From positions 39,062,053 through 39,126,052 of the forward strand of contig NC_091147.1 of assembly GCF_041381155.1 (NCBI RefSeq): a stretch of 64,000 bases of DNA, given 5' to 3'. Below the pieces are notes generated by a model. It did not search any database. It worked only from the letters and a program-made list of their open reading frames with translations, and was not told where the DNA came from. This DNA is from Argopecten irradians. Its lineage: Eukaryota; Mollusca; Bivalvia; Pectinida; Pectinidae. Positions 41,590 through 54,590 of this stretch are shown here, piece after piece. Each line of letters opens with the position of its first letter. Within the stretch, counting starts at the first letter, position 1. Made by a program: the position numbers and the translations under genes.

Positions 41590-44138
41590 CGATTGTCATT
41601 CATTTCATAGAGGATCTGACAACATCTCATTAGAGGTCACACCCTGATGACCTTTTTACTATAGGGGATCTAACAACATCCCATTAGAGGTCACATTCTG
41701 GTGACCTTTATACTATAGAGGATCTAACAACATCCCATTAGAGGTCACATTCTGGTGACCTTTATACTATAGAGGATCTAACAACATCCCATTAGAGGTC
41801 ACACTCTGATGACCTTTATACTATAGAGGATCTAACAACATCCAATTAGAGGTCACATTCTGATGACCTGTATACTATAGAGGATCTAACAACATCCCAT
41901 TAGAGGTCACATTCTGGTGACCTTTATACTATAGAGGATCTAACAACATCCCATTAGAGGTCACACTCTGATGACCTTTATACTATAGAGGATCTAACAA
42001 CATCCAATTAGAGGTCACATTCTGATGACCTGTATACTATAGAGGATCTAACAACATCCCATTAGAGGTCACACTCTGATGACCTTTATACTATAGAGGA
42101 TCTAACAACATCCAATTAGAGGTCACATTCTGGTGACCTTTATACTATAGAGGATCTAACAACATCCCATTAGAGGTCACATTCTGATGACCTTTATACT
42201 ATAGAGGATCTAACAACATCCCATTAGAGGTCACATCCTGGTGACCTTTATACTATAGGGGATCTGACAACATCCCATTAGAGGTCACATTCTGATGACC
42301 TTTATACTATAGAGGATCTAACAACATCCCATTAGAGGTCACATTCTGGTGACCTTTATACTATAGAGGATCTCACAACATCCCATTAGAGGTCACACCC
42401 TGATGACCTTTATACTATAGGGGATCTGACAACATCCCATTAGAGGTCACATTCTGGTGACCTTTATACTATAGAGGATCTAACAACATCCCATTAGAGG
42501 TCACATTCTGTTGTACAACACCTTTTATCTGGACCTTTATACTATAGGGGATCTAACAACATCCCATTAGAGGTCACATTCTGGTGACCTTTATACTATA
42601 GAGGATCTAACAACATCCCATTAGAGGTCACATTCTGGTGACCTTTATACTATAGGGGATCTAACAACATCCCATTAGAGGTCACATTCTGGTGACCTTT
42701 ATACTATAGAGGATCTGACAACATCCCATTAGAGGTCACATTCTGGTGACCTTTATACTATAGAGGATCTGACAACATCCCATTAGAGGTCACATTCTGG
42801 TGACCTTTATACTATAGGGAACCTGACAACATCCCATTAGAGGTCACATTCTGGTGACCTTTATACTATAGAGGATCTGACAACATCCCATTAGAGGTCA
42901 CATTCTGGTGACCTTTATACTATAGAGGATCTGAAACACAACATCCCATTAGAGGTCACACACCCTGATGACCTTTATATCTATAGGGGATCTAACAACA
43001 TCCCATTAGAGGTCACATTCTGATGACCTTTATACTACAGGGGATCTGACAACATCCCATTAGAGGTCACATCCTGGTGACCTTTATACTATAGGGGATC
43101 TAACAACATCCCATTAGAGGTCACACTCTGATGACCTTTATACTATAGAGGATATGACAACATCCCATTAGAGGTCACATTCTGATGACCTTTATACTAT
43201 AGGGGATCTAACAACATCCCATTAGAGGTCACACTCTGATGACCTTTATACTATAGGGGATCTGACAACATCCCATTAGAGGTCACATCCTGATGACCTT
43301 TATACTATAGAGGATCTAACAACATCCCATTAGAGGTCACACTCTGATGACCTTTATACTATAGAGGATCTGACAACATCCCATTAGAGGTCACATTCTG
43401 GTGACCTTTATACTATAGGGGATCTAACAACATCCCATTAGAGGTCACATTCTGGTGACCTTTATACTATAGAGGATCTACAACATCCCATTAGAGGTCA
43501 CATTCTGTGACTTTATACTATAGAGGATCTGACAACATCCCATTAGAGGTCACATTCTGGTGACCTTTATACTATAGGGGATCTGACAACATCCCATTAG
43601 AGGTCACATTCTGGTGACCTTTATACTATAGAGGATCTGACAACATCCCATTAGAGGTCACATTCTGGTGACCTTTATACTATAGAGGATCTGACAACAT
43701 CCCATTAGAGGTCACATTCTGGTGACCTTTATACTATAGGGGATCTGACAACATCCCATTAGAGGTCACACCCTGATGACCTTTATACTATAGGGGATCT
43801 AACATGACCTTTATACTATAGGGGATCTAACAACATCCCATTAGAGGTCACATTCTGATGACCTTTATACTACAGGGGATCTGACAACATCCCATTAGAG
43901 GTCACATCCTGGTGACCTTTATACTATAGGGGATCTAACAACATCCCATTAGAGGTCACACTCTGATGACCTTTATACTATAGAGGATATGACAACATCC
44001 CATTAGAGGTCACATTCTGGTGACCTTTATACTATAGGGGATCTGACAACATCCCATTAGAGGTCACATTCTGATGACCTTTATACTATAGGGAATCTGA
44101 CAACATCCCATTAGAGGTCACATTCTGGTGACTTTTTC
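41590..44138. repeat. 54-bp satellite with inverted AGGTCA half-sites (about 47 copies)
   Basis: The unit is GGATCTAACAACATCCCATT, then AGAGGTCACATTCTGGTGAC, then CTTTATACTATAGA. AGGTCAC and GTGACCT form a 7-bp inverted repeat with a 6-bp loop in most units; others read ATGACCT. Short units and a CTGTTGTACAACACC insertion near 42510 occur. Variant blocks recur, showing block duplication. It starts about 1.7 kb downstream of the timeless stop. Confidence 0.95.
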
Positions 44139-44248
44139 ATTGCTTGTACTAATAATTACGTTCAGATGCATTTTGTTCACCTGGCTGCATCAACTGACAT
44201 TTTGTTTCAGTATGCATATGCAATGTTGGACTCTTATGGTGGAAATTA

Positions 44249-44452
44249 CTATTCCGTATTTGCGCATTACAGAGTTATCTGCCCTTGCGGGTAGGTGTTG
44301 ATTGTGATGTCATGTGTTTGCGAGCGTAACGTCATACGTTTTAGAGAGATGTAAATAGCGCTCACAAAATTATGACTTAACAATTGATATCTACCTACAG
44401 GGGAGCTTATAACTCTGTTATCTGTGAAGAAGGAAATACGTACAAGGAATGT
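44249..44452. mobile_element. MITE with ACAGAGTTATCTGCCC ends, copy 4
   Basis: CTATTCCGTATTTGCGCATT and ACAGAGTTATCTGCCCTTGC at the left; the right side has GATATCTACCTACAGGGGAG and TAACTCTGTTA. Confidence 0.75.
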
Positions 44453-45971
44453 ACATGAAAATTGATTCCGGCAGCACTTACTAAAAAAATTTAGTATTTG
44501 TTTAGAAATTTGGGGCTAGTATTTGTTCTGGTGACCCCTACTTGGAGTTTGTCATATCCTTTATGAAAAGAAGGGAGAATAAGGACGTAATGTATATTTA
44601 ATCAAGATTAGAATGTTTCTTTTATATACACATAATAAAGAATATTTAATGAATACAGTGAACTCCACAAATAACAAGATCATGACTCCACAGATAACGA
44701 GATCGTTTATATAGAGGATCTTACATAAGTGGCTATATAGTATGAAATTTATTACACTCATTATTACGTATTCACGAGTGTAAGAAACTTTTTATCACAT
44801 ATATGTATGAAAATATAGTAAAAATTTTGTTTCCAGATATAACGGTGGTGAAATTATAGGCTCAGACGTTTCTGTCTATTACCTGTGACATCATGGTAGT
44901 GTAATTACATGTGTGTCTTAGGATATTTATGATATGGCTGAACAGGACATTTATATGAAAATAATAAATCCTTTCTTTAACGAGATAAAAACAAGATAAT
45001 AGTTCTATCTTTGTCTTTGAGATATTGGATCGCTGATTAGATATACCACTATATTTTGTCAGTTGCCTGAAATATGTTACAGTAAATAAATAGGATCTCT
45101 AATGGAGTTTTACAAAACCTGAGGAAGGATCATTCGAATAAAAGCAAAGAAAATAAACATTCGAAGAGAAAGATTGTTCAATGGAAAGCAAAGAAGATCA
45201 AATGACTGTTGTGTCTTAAAATAACATACACAAACCAATATCCACTCACTTATAACACACAATCCATCTCATTCTCCGCAGATGTGGTGAGGGCACTTGC
45301 CATATAGGTTGATGGTTTTACTCCGAGTACTCTGGCTGTTAATACGATGTTATATAAAGTCAAACAATCTACTTAGATGTGGAGTTCACTGTATTTAATA
45401 TTTAGATATTTGTCTCTAAGTTAGGGAAGGCAAATTTTTAACTATATTTATTGTAATGTATGTGTTGATGAAATATTGATGATATATTCGTGAATATTAC
45501 AGCATTAAAAAGATTATATTAATCATATTATCATACTACATCCTCTAGGAGGTTTGTTGGTTGATGGCGGCTTTTCATTCTCGGCTTTTTGATTCTCGAA
45601 AGTCGAGGAGTGGTGCTGATTGGTCGCTATGTTTTATAAGGCTCTGAATATAGCATGTAATGGCCTTTTGTATTTGGTTTTTATTTTGTGGTTGGTAAAT
45701 CCCGCCGAACAACTGTATATCTTATCACTGAGATACCAATCTGAAAATGGTTAAATTCCTGTATGGCTGGTTATTTTTGCTGGTGAAAAAAATCATGAAT
45801 TTGAAATGTGAAAATTAGGAATTTCAACAAAATTGCTATGTGGTTACGAGAGTGTAAATGAATGACCTACAATGCAGATGTAAATATTTTGCTTTGTATT
45901 CACAGGTCAATTTTCACATGTTCATGACCCGGCCTATAACCTGGGAAATCTCTAAAATTCCTGGCCATACA

Positions 45972-46192
45972 GTATAAATTGTATTTGACTCTGTAAGCGC
46001 CCCTACCCCTTTTTGATGCCTCATGTTTTTTTACCTTGAATTTACATATAAATCTTTATCATATTTTGTGTATGCGAATCAAGAATATGAAAAACTTATT
46101 ATAGTGACAGTTGTAAATTTGGTCCCCTTCAATCTCTTCAATTTGTTAAACACCTTGGCACTTATTGAGTCAAGTAAGATATGTATAAATAT
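45972..46192. mobile_element. TA-flanked MITE, CGACCCAATAAGCGCCC family, decayed inverted copy
   Basis: TGTAAGCGCCCCTACCCC and TTTTTGATGCCTCA at the left, CACTTATTGAGTCAAGTAAG at the right. Confidence 0.6.
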
Positions 46193-46276
46193 ACAGTTAA
46201 ATTAAGTACTAAATAATGTAACGGGATCTGGTTCGCTTGTCAGTAATGAAAGCTAAATCTTGTGTGTTTTTATAAT

Positions 46277-46466
46277 TACCGTAATCGACCCAATAAGCGC
46301 ACAGGGCATTTTTTATAAAAAAATGAAAAAATTGCTAAACACACGAAATTATTGCAGATCTTTACAGTTTTGGTTTTTGTTTATGCCTGAGCAATTGAAA
46401 TGGGGGCCACAAAAAGGGGAAGGGGCGCTGATAGGAAAATGGGCGCTTATTGGGTCAAGTATGGTA
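46277..46466. mobile_element. TA-flanked MITE, CGACCCAATAAGCGCCC family, copy e
   Basis: TACCGTAATCGACCCAATAA at the left and GCTTATTGGGTCAAGTATGG at the right, about 190 bp. Confidence 0.75.
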
Positions 46467-48174
46467 TTAGCTTTGTATTGATGATGTACTTGACGTTATG
46501 TATTACATGGACTTCTATTTTTGTGAGTTTATCATTGTGCTATGCTGTGAACCTACTCTCTTTCACGTACAATGTGTTTTCGTGAATTTTTCGATCAAGG
46601 TAAATTCGCGAAAGTTTATCTCCATGAATCATTATCATGCACAGTTTATGTGGAATTATATTTAAGGATATTTCCATTCAACTTCAAATCTACGAAACTT
46701 TAATCTCCGCATAAAATCTTTGCAATAGAAATCGCAGAATTTAGTAATCGCAGTAGAATATTGGTTAACAGTATCATCGAGCGATCTGTGTAGAATTTCC
46801 ATCAAAAGTATTCAAACGTGCACTTCTCATAATCTCTATCTCGCCATTATGAGATGATCGACCATTTTTAAAAATAACCACATTCATGATCATGCAGTTT
46901 TCTACCATTTTCATTAATCCCTTTATCCATCCATTGACCTAAAATCCTTATGTATATATTTCTTTATCAAAATGGCCATAATGATCTTTTTAGATAGTAT
47001 TACAGTTTTATCAAGTCCCAAGGTGTTAAAGTTAGAATTTAGGACTGATCAGAAAGTATAAAGAGGCCCATGTTTCTCCTCAATTTTCTTCCACTTACAG
47101 AAATATCTTTACTTGAAACAGTTGGTAGGAAACATGGCAGAAGTACAAGAAAAATATTTTCAGTTATGGAATCTCAAGTGCTTTCCTATAGAAGAATTTT
47201 ATTATTTTTCTATAAGAAAAATTCTGATGAAACTGGGATGGATTGGCAGACGTTGGTTATGAACGTGACCTGATGAGATTTGGCAGACGGTCTTTATGAA
47301 CGTGGGCTTAAGTAGCGTGATCATGAATAAATAGGATAAGATTTGAAGTCTCGCCCAAACAGACTCTTGTTATAGTTAGCTTTATAGGTGTAAGTGAGGA
47401 ATGTGTGTTTGGAATTGGGGTGGAAAGTGAGTGATAGGTATGTTGAGATTTTTCTATAAAATACAACGAAACAAGCGGGTAGACTTAAACAATAAGGTGT
47501 AGTATACTGTAATTTACTGTATGCCATTTCTTGTTGGTAACATCCCAGCATTCCTTACTTATCTCTCGGTTCAAAAGTTATATAAACACTTAATACCTTA
47601 ATGCTCTGCCAATTGTTTATTTCTGGCAGAGAATCGATGGAATTGAACTTAAAAAAGGTTTTTTTTTAGAAAGACTAAAGGATTTGTTTTGTAGTAGAAA
47701 TATCTCTAAGTAGTTCATATTCATCATATTGTAGGATTGCATGCAGCTGAAATTATCTGCTAAAATGTGGTTGTGCTAGTTTCAGTTTTTAGTTAAAATT
47801 ACAATTTTTCTATTTAAAAAAAATTGTCATTGCATTTTCTTGTTCAAAATCAACTTGTTCTAAAATATGATTCTGCCAAAAATCATAAATGTACCTACCA
47901 TTTATAGCTTGCAAATGTTCAAACCTTTGTTGAGTTTTCATAACGTTACTCCCATCCCATTAAGTCGGTTCGCATGATATTATATATACTTTATATATAA
48001 ATGATGAAATAAATCACCAAAGTTTTAAGTATTGGATATTTTTACTTATAAATTCATTTGATATTTTAATAGTTATTAGTATGATTTTTATTTTCCAATG
48101 ATTGAGTAGTTATTATTGCAATAATGTGCAACTGTATCATGTGTAATTAATGAAAGGAGAAAAAGTCATATTAA

Positions 48175-48586
48175 AGATGCTCCACCGCCGATAATCGGTA
48201 TTTTTTCACTATCAAAAATAGGAGCAGATGATTTGGTATTTTTCTTCAGTCACAAAAGTTACCGAATTTTCCGGACAATAAATCGCACCTGTGTATAAGC
48301 CGCAGAGGCCTTTTTTACTTACTTAACACCATTACCACCATTGAAAAGTTTGAGCTTCTTATTTTACTTAAAGTTTAAAATATGAAAAATAATTAATTGC
48401 ATCCTGAAAAAATTCCATGACACTATATCCTATATGGAATGAAGTACTGATTGCACATGCACCAAAATCAAAACAAATTATTTCATATTATTTTTTGTGT
48501 TAATTAGACATATATATACACGATTAAACACCAATTATTGTTCAAATGAGTAATATCATTTATGCTCTGTCGGCGGTGGAGCATCT
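48175..48586. mobile_element. TTAA-type MITE, CTCCACCGCC family, with a nested insertion
   Basis: Perfect TTAA on both sides (48171-48174 and 48587-48590). Ends AGATGCTCCACCGCC and GGCGGTGGAGCATCT. An extra segment of about 55 bp with TTCCGGACAATAAATCGCAC and TGTATAAGCCGCAGAGG interrupts the family sequence near 48262-48318, next to TTAC motifs. Confidence 0.8.
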
Positions 48587-48742
48587 TTAAGGAATTTCAT
48601 TAATCGAAAAATTTGAAATTGGGACAAACTCCATCAAAATGAAAGTCGAAATGATATTGTGAAAGTTTTGTTCTAGTGGACGTTTTGTTCTAGTACTTGT
48701 ATATCTGTCCTGAATCGATATTTTTTAAATTGTAAATGAATA

Positions 48743-51314
48743 CAGTCAAAATTGCCTTAGCGACCCTCTGAATTAAGCGACCGCCTGTTTTAAACGACCA
48801 TAATTTTTCCTCCCGACGTAATTACCTATATGAATCACTCCAATTAAGCGACTGTCTGTCTTACGCGACAAGCGACCGTGATCAAGGTACTCCCGACCAT
48901 CGATTTCGCTATGTATTAAGCGACCTTACCTAAACCGGAAGTTATAGTCGATACACTCTTGACCTCTCGCGAATTCACGTCTGTACGAGATGAAATGAAC
49001 ACAGCTCACTAGGGACGCTTTCTGCGCCATTATTGTTGTTTTAAGCGTACAGTTCAGACGTACGTACGTAGTATGGCTTCGCCTAAACGAAAAGTTTTAA
49101 CTTTAAACGACAAGATCGAAGCAATCAAATTACTAGATGCGGGGAAACCGGCCTACAAGGTAGCACAGGATTTTGGAGTTGGAAAAACTCAGATTCAGAA
49201 TCTACGTAAACGAAAATTAGAATTGATAAATGACTTTGAAAACAATGTTCCGGGAGAATCGAAGAGACGGCGTTATCTAACTGGAAATGAAGAAATTAAC
49301 AGCCTAACATACGAGTGGTTCAAAGACGCTTCGGCAAGAAGGATCAATATCTCAGGTCCGCTACTGAAAACAAAGGCTCTTAACTTTGCGGAGGATTTGG
49401 GGAAAACGGATTTCAAGGCATCACAAGGATGGCTACAAAGTTTTACTAAGAGATTCAACATCGTTTTTGGATCCATGAGCGGAGAAAGGGGTGATGTAAA
49501 CAAACAAACTGTAGCTGAATGGACTAATAAACTGTCAGAAATCTGTGAATCGTACAATCCAAGTGACATTTTTAACATGGATGAAACCGGCCTTTTTTTT
49601 AAAGACACCACAAAGAAAACTTTCTACACAAAAGGTGAGGATTGTGCGGGAGGTAAACGTTCAAAGGAACGTATCACCGTGGCGTTGTGTGCATCAATGA
49701 CTGGTGAAAAGATAAGACCTTTAGTAATCGGGAAATCCAGGAAGCCTAGGTGTTTTAACAAAATTAAAACGGAGTCATTACCTGTGGACTATTACTTCAA
49801 CTCAAAGGCTTGGATGACCAGTGCCATTTTTGAGGACTTTCTTAAAAAATTGAACAGAAAGATGAAAGCACAGAAAAGGAAGATTCTGTTATTTATAGAC
49901 AATGCACCATCCCACCCATCTATAGATTTGAGCAATGTTGAAGTAAAATTTCTGCCTCCGAATACAACTTCCTTAACTCAGCCAATGGACCAAGGAATCA
50001 TTCAGGCGACCAAATTGAAATTCAGGAAACGCCAGGTAATCCATTGATATTTTTTTATTATTGAATTCTACGGAATATATTGTCACACATTTAGCCTTTA
50101 TAAATCATGTAAATTATAATAGCCTAATCATCTTTATAATTTTTTTTGGATATTTTACAGATGGTCCATATGGTGAAGGAAGTTGATAAGTGTTCGACAA
50201 TCTGTGGGTCAGACATTCTGAAAAAAATCACCATCCTTGACGCCATCCTCTGGTTCAGCAATTCATGGAATGAAGTAGAAAGTCAGACAATTGTTAAGTG
50301 TTTTGCAAAGGCCGGGTTCAAAATTAGACCTTCTATGGAATCGTGTGAAAATGAAAACATCGAAAACCACAGTGATGATGATGATGATGCCGACGACGAT
50401 GTGCCATTGGCAGCCATGAAACTTTCGCGAGAGTTATTTGACTGCGAGTTTCGTGAACTTGTTCATATCGATAATGAACTTTGTACATGTGACACCGAAA
50501 CAACTGATTGGTCAAAGCCTGCTTCAGAATTGCTGAAAGATTTCAGCCATGATGACCATCGATCTGACACTAGTGACAGTGAAAGTGACATTGAGGAACA
50601 AGGCCTTTGTGAAAATGCATCCATATCGCTGGAAGATGCACTCAGCATGGTTGAAAAATTGAAACTGTTTAGTGCTAACAAAGGACATGCAGCCATGCTT
50701 CTAGATTTGGTTAAAATGGAAGAGTTTTTAACTTTAGAAACAGTGACAAAATGTAAGCAAGTGAAGATCGATGACTATTTCGGAAGTGTAACTAGGGATC
50801 AAGCTTAACTTTTACAACTTCCAGTTACACAATGTCTGAACATTGATTCTGTATATTTGACTGTGTCTATCATAGGGTACATGTAAATAATAATTAATAT
50901 TGTTCTAGTCAGTAAATTGATTTTACTAACATACATTGTATTTTAATTATTATTATTATTTTTTATAATTTGAAGGGTTGTACATTTGTATCATTTGAAC
51001 TTATCCAAATTTTAAATCACATGTATCCAAATTTTGATAAATATTTTTTTTTAATTATTTTAAATAAATTATTTAAATTTATCAATAGAGATAATTTCAT
51101 GTACTTGTGTTTTATTATTTTGAAAAATAAATGTTTCTTATATCTTGTACTATTTTAATAACAATATATAGTGCAATAAAAAAGTCCAAATGTACATGAT
51201 GTGTCTTATTTGCCTTTTTTCGCCGATGAGTAATGATTCAATTAAGAGACCCACTGTCATATGTGACCTTTTTTGCTATCTCCCTTGGAAGGTCTCTTAA
51301 AACAATTTTGACGT
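48743..51314 (+). mobile_element. Autonomous-type Tigger/pogo DNA transposon
   Basis: The left end, after TA, is CAGTCAAAATTGCCTTAGCG; the right end reads GGTCTCTTAAAACAATTTTG then ACGT before TTA, an imperfect inverse. The left 200 bp carry at least seven copies of an (A)AGCGACC-type motif and the right end has ATTAAGAGACCC, likely transposase-binding sites. The body encodes one transposase. TA target duplication and CAG ends fit the pogo group of Tc1/mariner. The right end has diverged, so current mobility is doubtful. Confidence 0.85.
49073..50808 (+). CDS. Tigger/pogo transposase (two exons, 536 aa)
   Basis: Exons 49073-50035 and 50161-50808 are joined across a 125-bp intron (CCAG|GTAATC to TTTTACAG|ATG), phase 0. 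Domains: a CENP-B/pogo N-terminal helix-turn-helix at about residues 6-50 (LNDKIEAIKLLDAGKPAYKV), a second Tc5/CENP-B-type DNA-binding domain at 70-130 (GWLQSFTKRFNI), and a DDE_1 integrase-like core with D170 (IFNMDETGLFF), D276 (LLFIDNAPSHP) and D306 (QPMDQGII), i.e. DD29D. An acidic linker (SDDDDDADDD) follows. Near the C-terminus QVKIDDYF (521-528) fits the PIP-box Q-x-x-I-x-x-Y-F; the Drosophila pogo transposase is known to bind PCNA through such a motif. No stops or frameshifts, so it is recent or under selection. It acts in the nucleus by cut-and-paste at TA. A domesticated TIGD-like role cannot be excluded. Confidence 0.92.
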
Positions 51315-53036
51315 TTATATACTTGTTGAATGAACTTTGCTGTCTTGGGTCGGAGTGGTATATATCGTGGAAACAAAGCACTTGGATCAGCTTACAAAAT
51401 GGCCTTTGCAGTCTATACTCAGGTAGAACTTATAATCCAGAAAAAATATGGTTTTGTTTTTTAACTGCAAAAGCGTCTCATTCCAGATGTGAAGAAATAA
51501 TGATTTCTCATAGTATTATAAAGAGGTTCATTTTTCTCAAATATTGTTTTTCTTGCATGCTCCATGATCTTTAAACAACATTCTGTGATTTTTCTTTCTT
51601 ACTCAGTGTAAATATCCTGTTCAACTGGTGTATTTATATTTTATTTTTTTTTTTTTTTCAATAGTTCATGCTCAATTTTGCCCGTAACAAGTACTTTTTC
51701 GCCCATAAAAGAAAAAAAATAGTCTCACCATTTGTAACCTCGCTTCTGATTGGCTGAGACAACAGCATAATGATTTCATAGAGAGATAGAAATATAGAGA
51801 AAAAAAGTCCCATAATGAACTTGGAATTATGAAAGGATTATCTTTAATAAATTATAAGATCAAACTTGAATAGATGTTTTTAATGTTTCGCAGTTTAATT
51901 AAACGTACACACATATTTGTGTGTTATATCTCCATAACATATAAAATATATTCAAGTAAATCTTTAAATATTACAGAGTTATCTGTTCTTGGTATTAAGT
52001 ATTTTTGGATTGTTGTTTAACAAAATTGTGAACCTGAAGTTTTCTCTGAAAGAAGTGAAGTTCAATTTGCAACGATGTGATAAAACATCCAATATCTAAC
52101 ACAAGATCAGACAACTCTGTAATATACAAATACAGAATATTGTGTAAACTTCCGTTGGTTCCATATTATTGGGAATGTTGACATATATTATATTGTTGAT
52201 AATGTGTTAATTTATTGACATATGTTCATGTTGATCTTGATATTGTTATATATTGTAAATTTTGAAAAAAATAAATGGTAAAATGTTGATGTTTGTAATT
52301 GAATTTGTTTGTTTGTTAACCCACCACACCCCCATGGAAACTAGGGATATCTATTTGTTTAATTTGTTTGCCTTCCGGCTGTATGTTCATATCTGTCGCA
52401 ATCCTAAAGACATGTAAACCAATTTCCTGAAAGTTGAGGGGGGGGGGGGGGGGTGTAGTATGAATGGAATTACAGAGTCGATGACATTTGTGGAGTGATG
52501 GCCCCATGATTTTATAAAAACATTTCAGCTGTTGCCATGTAACTCCTGTTACAAAATCAAACCAATATTCTTTAAATTGCCCTGATCAACCAAATAGGAT
52601 GTTTCTGTCAACAAAGGGGCCATAACTCACTATATTCTGTTTTCCGAAATTGTTAATGAATCCTTGCCAAACTTTCGAGACATTTAGTTCAGTGATACCA
52701 AGTTAAGATATCTAGTTTGCTTTTGTTAGTCATTGCACGGAAAAGAGCAGAAAATGTGTTGAAGTAAATCAAGGGGCCATAACTCTACCAAATATATCCC
52801 ATAGAAACACCTGATAGAACGTTATCATGCAACACAATTATACATTTATCTGCCTCCCCATTTCAGAGCGGAGACATGTACCATACCAATTTCTAAAAAT
52901 GCAATGACAACTAAAGCCTTCATCCTTGAGTGGGGCGGCTGGTCCGACTATTGTTAGTGTATATAGTGTGAATGGTTATACAAGCTGTATATCTTTGTTG
53001 GTTTGTTTCATTGAGATAACGCTATAGGGTAAATAG
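51315..53036. other. Intergenic AT-rich DNA
   Basis: No gene is supported. It contains one MITE (51966-52142), a poly-G run at about 52438-52453, and two diverged units with GGGGCCATAACTC (about 52615 and 52775) typical of a dispersed bivalve repeat. Confidence 0.5.
51966..52142. mobile_element. MITE with ACAGAGTTATCTG ends, copy 5
   Basis: AATATTACAGAGTTATCTGT at the left and ACAACTCTGTAATATACAAA then TACAGAATATT at the right. Confidence 0.7.
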
Positions 53037-53314
53037 GTTACTGCTATCACAATGAGACACCATACCACAGTGTCCCTAACTAAAGAATACATACGTTCAC
53101 AGTAGGTGGGTGTTGAATTCAGAGCATGCTCGGTATTCCATTGGTTAATATAACTGGTCATCTGTCATTATATGTTTATTACGATTGACTTTATAGTAGC
53201 CTCTGGAATATGGAGGATGTAATGAATGCAACACGCGCCTACACATGCACTATGAAAGCATGTTATTTTGGTTAGGGAGAATGCGGTATGTTGTCCCATT
53301 GTGATAGCAGGAAC
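53037..53314. mobile_element. MITE with about 44-bp inverted ends
   Basis: TTACTGCTATCACAATGAG and CACCATACCACAGTGTCCCT at the left are inverted at the right in GTATGTTGTCCCATTGTGAT and AGCAG. Total about 280 bp, non-coding. Confidence 0.75.
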
Positions 53315-53513
53315 TATGACAAATAGTTGCAGTGCTATTAAAAAGGTTCTGTTGTGAATCTTCGTCTTCATTAACTTCCGACAGACACCATTTTTTTGCA
53401 CTGTAAACAGATCACTGTGACGGGGTGAGTGCACAAATTATTTATTGTAAGTTATAGGCCTATTGTATACTGGTATCGCAAATGACATTACTATTACACT
53501 ATCATACCACATA

Positions 53514-53625
53514 CGTTTGGCTCTATAGACATTTCTCTCTCTCTCTATATATATATATATGTTATACTGTGTCGACACAGTAAAACAGATATTTATAGAG
53601 AGAAAAATGTCTATAGAGCCAAACG
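53514..53625. repeat. 112-bp near-perfect hairpin
   Basis: CGTTTGGCTCTATAGACATT at 53514 is exactly inverted at the end (AATGTCTATAGAGCCAAACG, ending 53625). Between them are (CT)n, (TA)n and a self-complementary centre GTGTCGACAC. It could be a minimal MITE. Confidence 0.85.
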
Positions 53626-53647
53626 CCTGTGATCATACTAACATTCA

Positions 53648-53845
53648 TACTGTATAGTCGCTAATATTCGCGGATTCAATAACTCGCGATATTTATAAAA
53701 AAATATGATTTTACGTAAGCCTGTCGTAAGAATGACGCTTTCAAAAAGCTGAACAATAATTCGCGAATATAAACTCCCGCGAAAAAGACTTCCAAACAAT
53801 AAACCGCGAAATTTTACACCCGCAAAATTTTGCATCTATACAGTA
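53648..53845. mobile_element. CG-rich MITE with TACTGTATAG ends
   Basis: TACTGTATAGTCGCTAATAT at the left and GCATCTATACAGTA at the right. The interior has repeated TTCGCG/CGCGAA motifs, related to the family with TTCGCAAAT near 38590. Confidence 0.6.
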
Positions 53846-54269
53846 CCGTCCACTTCTTATGATGTCTAATATTAGGTTAGTAGCAAACATATCTCCATAG
53901 CAATGGACTCATTTTGATACCAAGTAATATTTAAGGATATGTGCAACATGTAGTTACATTCAGTGACCATACAATACAGTAAGGAAGTGATTTTTATTTG
54001 ACACTTTTAAAATAATTTCTTTTCGGATATCAGTTGATATCGTTAAAACTTCAAAGTTAACAACACAAAAAACTATTTGTATCATCCAGCGCTTATTTTG
54101 AAATATTAAATGTAAATGTCCTTTAATTACATGCCTACAAAAAATCGATTTTTCAATAAATATTGCACGAAAATATAAACTTTCATATAAATGTTTTATA
54201 TCATTTACGTCGTATGAACGTGTTTTAAAAGTACATACAATTTTGTTACGAATGAATGCAACATCACAT

Positions 54270-54590
54270 TCATCCTCGATACTCCAGGGGTTACGATCAC
54301 ATACGATCTCTACACCCCTGGACTATCTCATAGTAAAACTGGAGGCAACAGAATAGAACAGATAATTCAGCCTTTTGATATACATCAAAAGAGCTGTATA
54401 ACGGTACACTGTGGTTGACTGTGTGGCTTTGAAGTTGGGCGTCGCTCTCTCTGTAGTCTTCAAAGGAAATCCTTGCAGGCCTGTGATTGGTCAGATATTT
54501 TCTACTGAACTGCCTTCAGATTTACTATGAGATAGTCCAGGGGTGGATATAACGTCAGTTATTGTAACCCCTGGAGTATCGAGGATGCAA
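54270..54590. mobile_element. MITE with long two-part inverted ends
   Basis: GCATCCTCGATACTCCAGGG then TTAC at the left is inverted at the right (GTAACCCCTGGAGTATCGAG). A second inner pair, CACCCCTGGACTATCTCATA versus its inverse near 54530, extends the stem. A related right half (TCAATGGAAATCTCTGCAGA) occurs at 60840-60975. Confidence 0.8.

Larger units (their letters stand above)
44139..48174. other. Intergenic AT-rich DNA
   Basis: No gene is supported. Apart from the MITE copies listed separately, 44700-45000 holds sequence related to the foldback region at 36590. The only open frames are short and lack family motifs. Confidence 0.6.
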
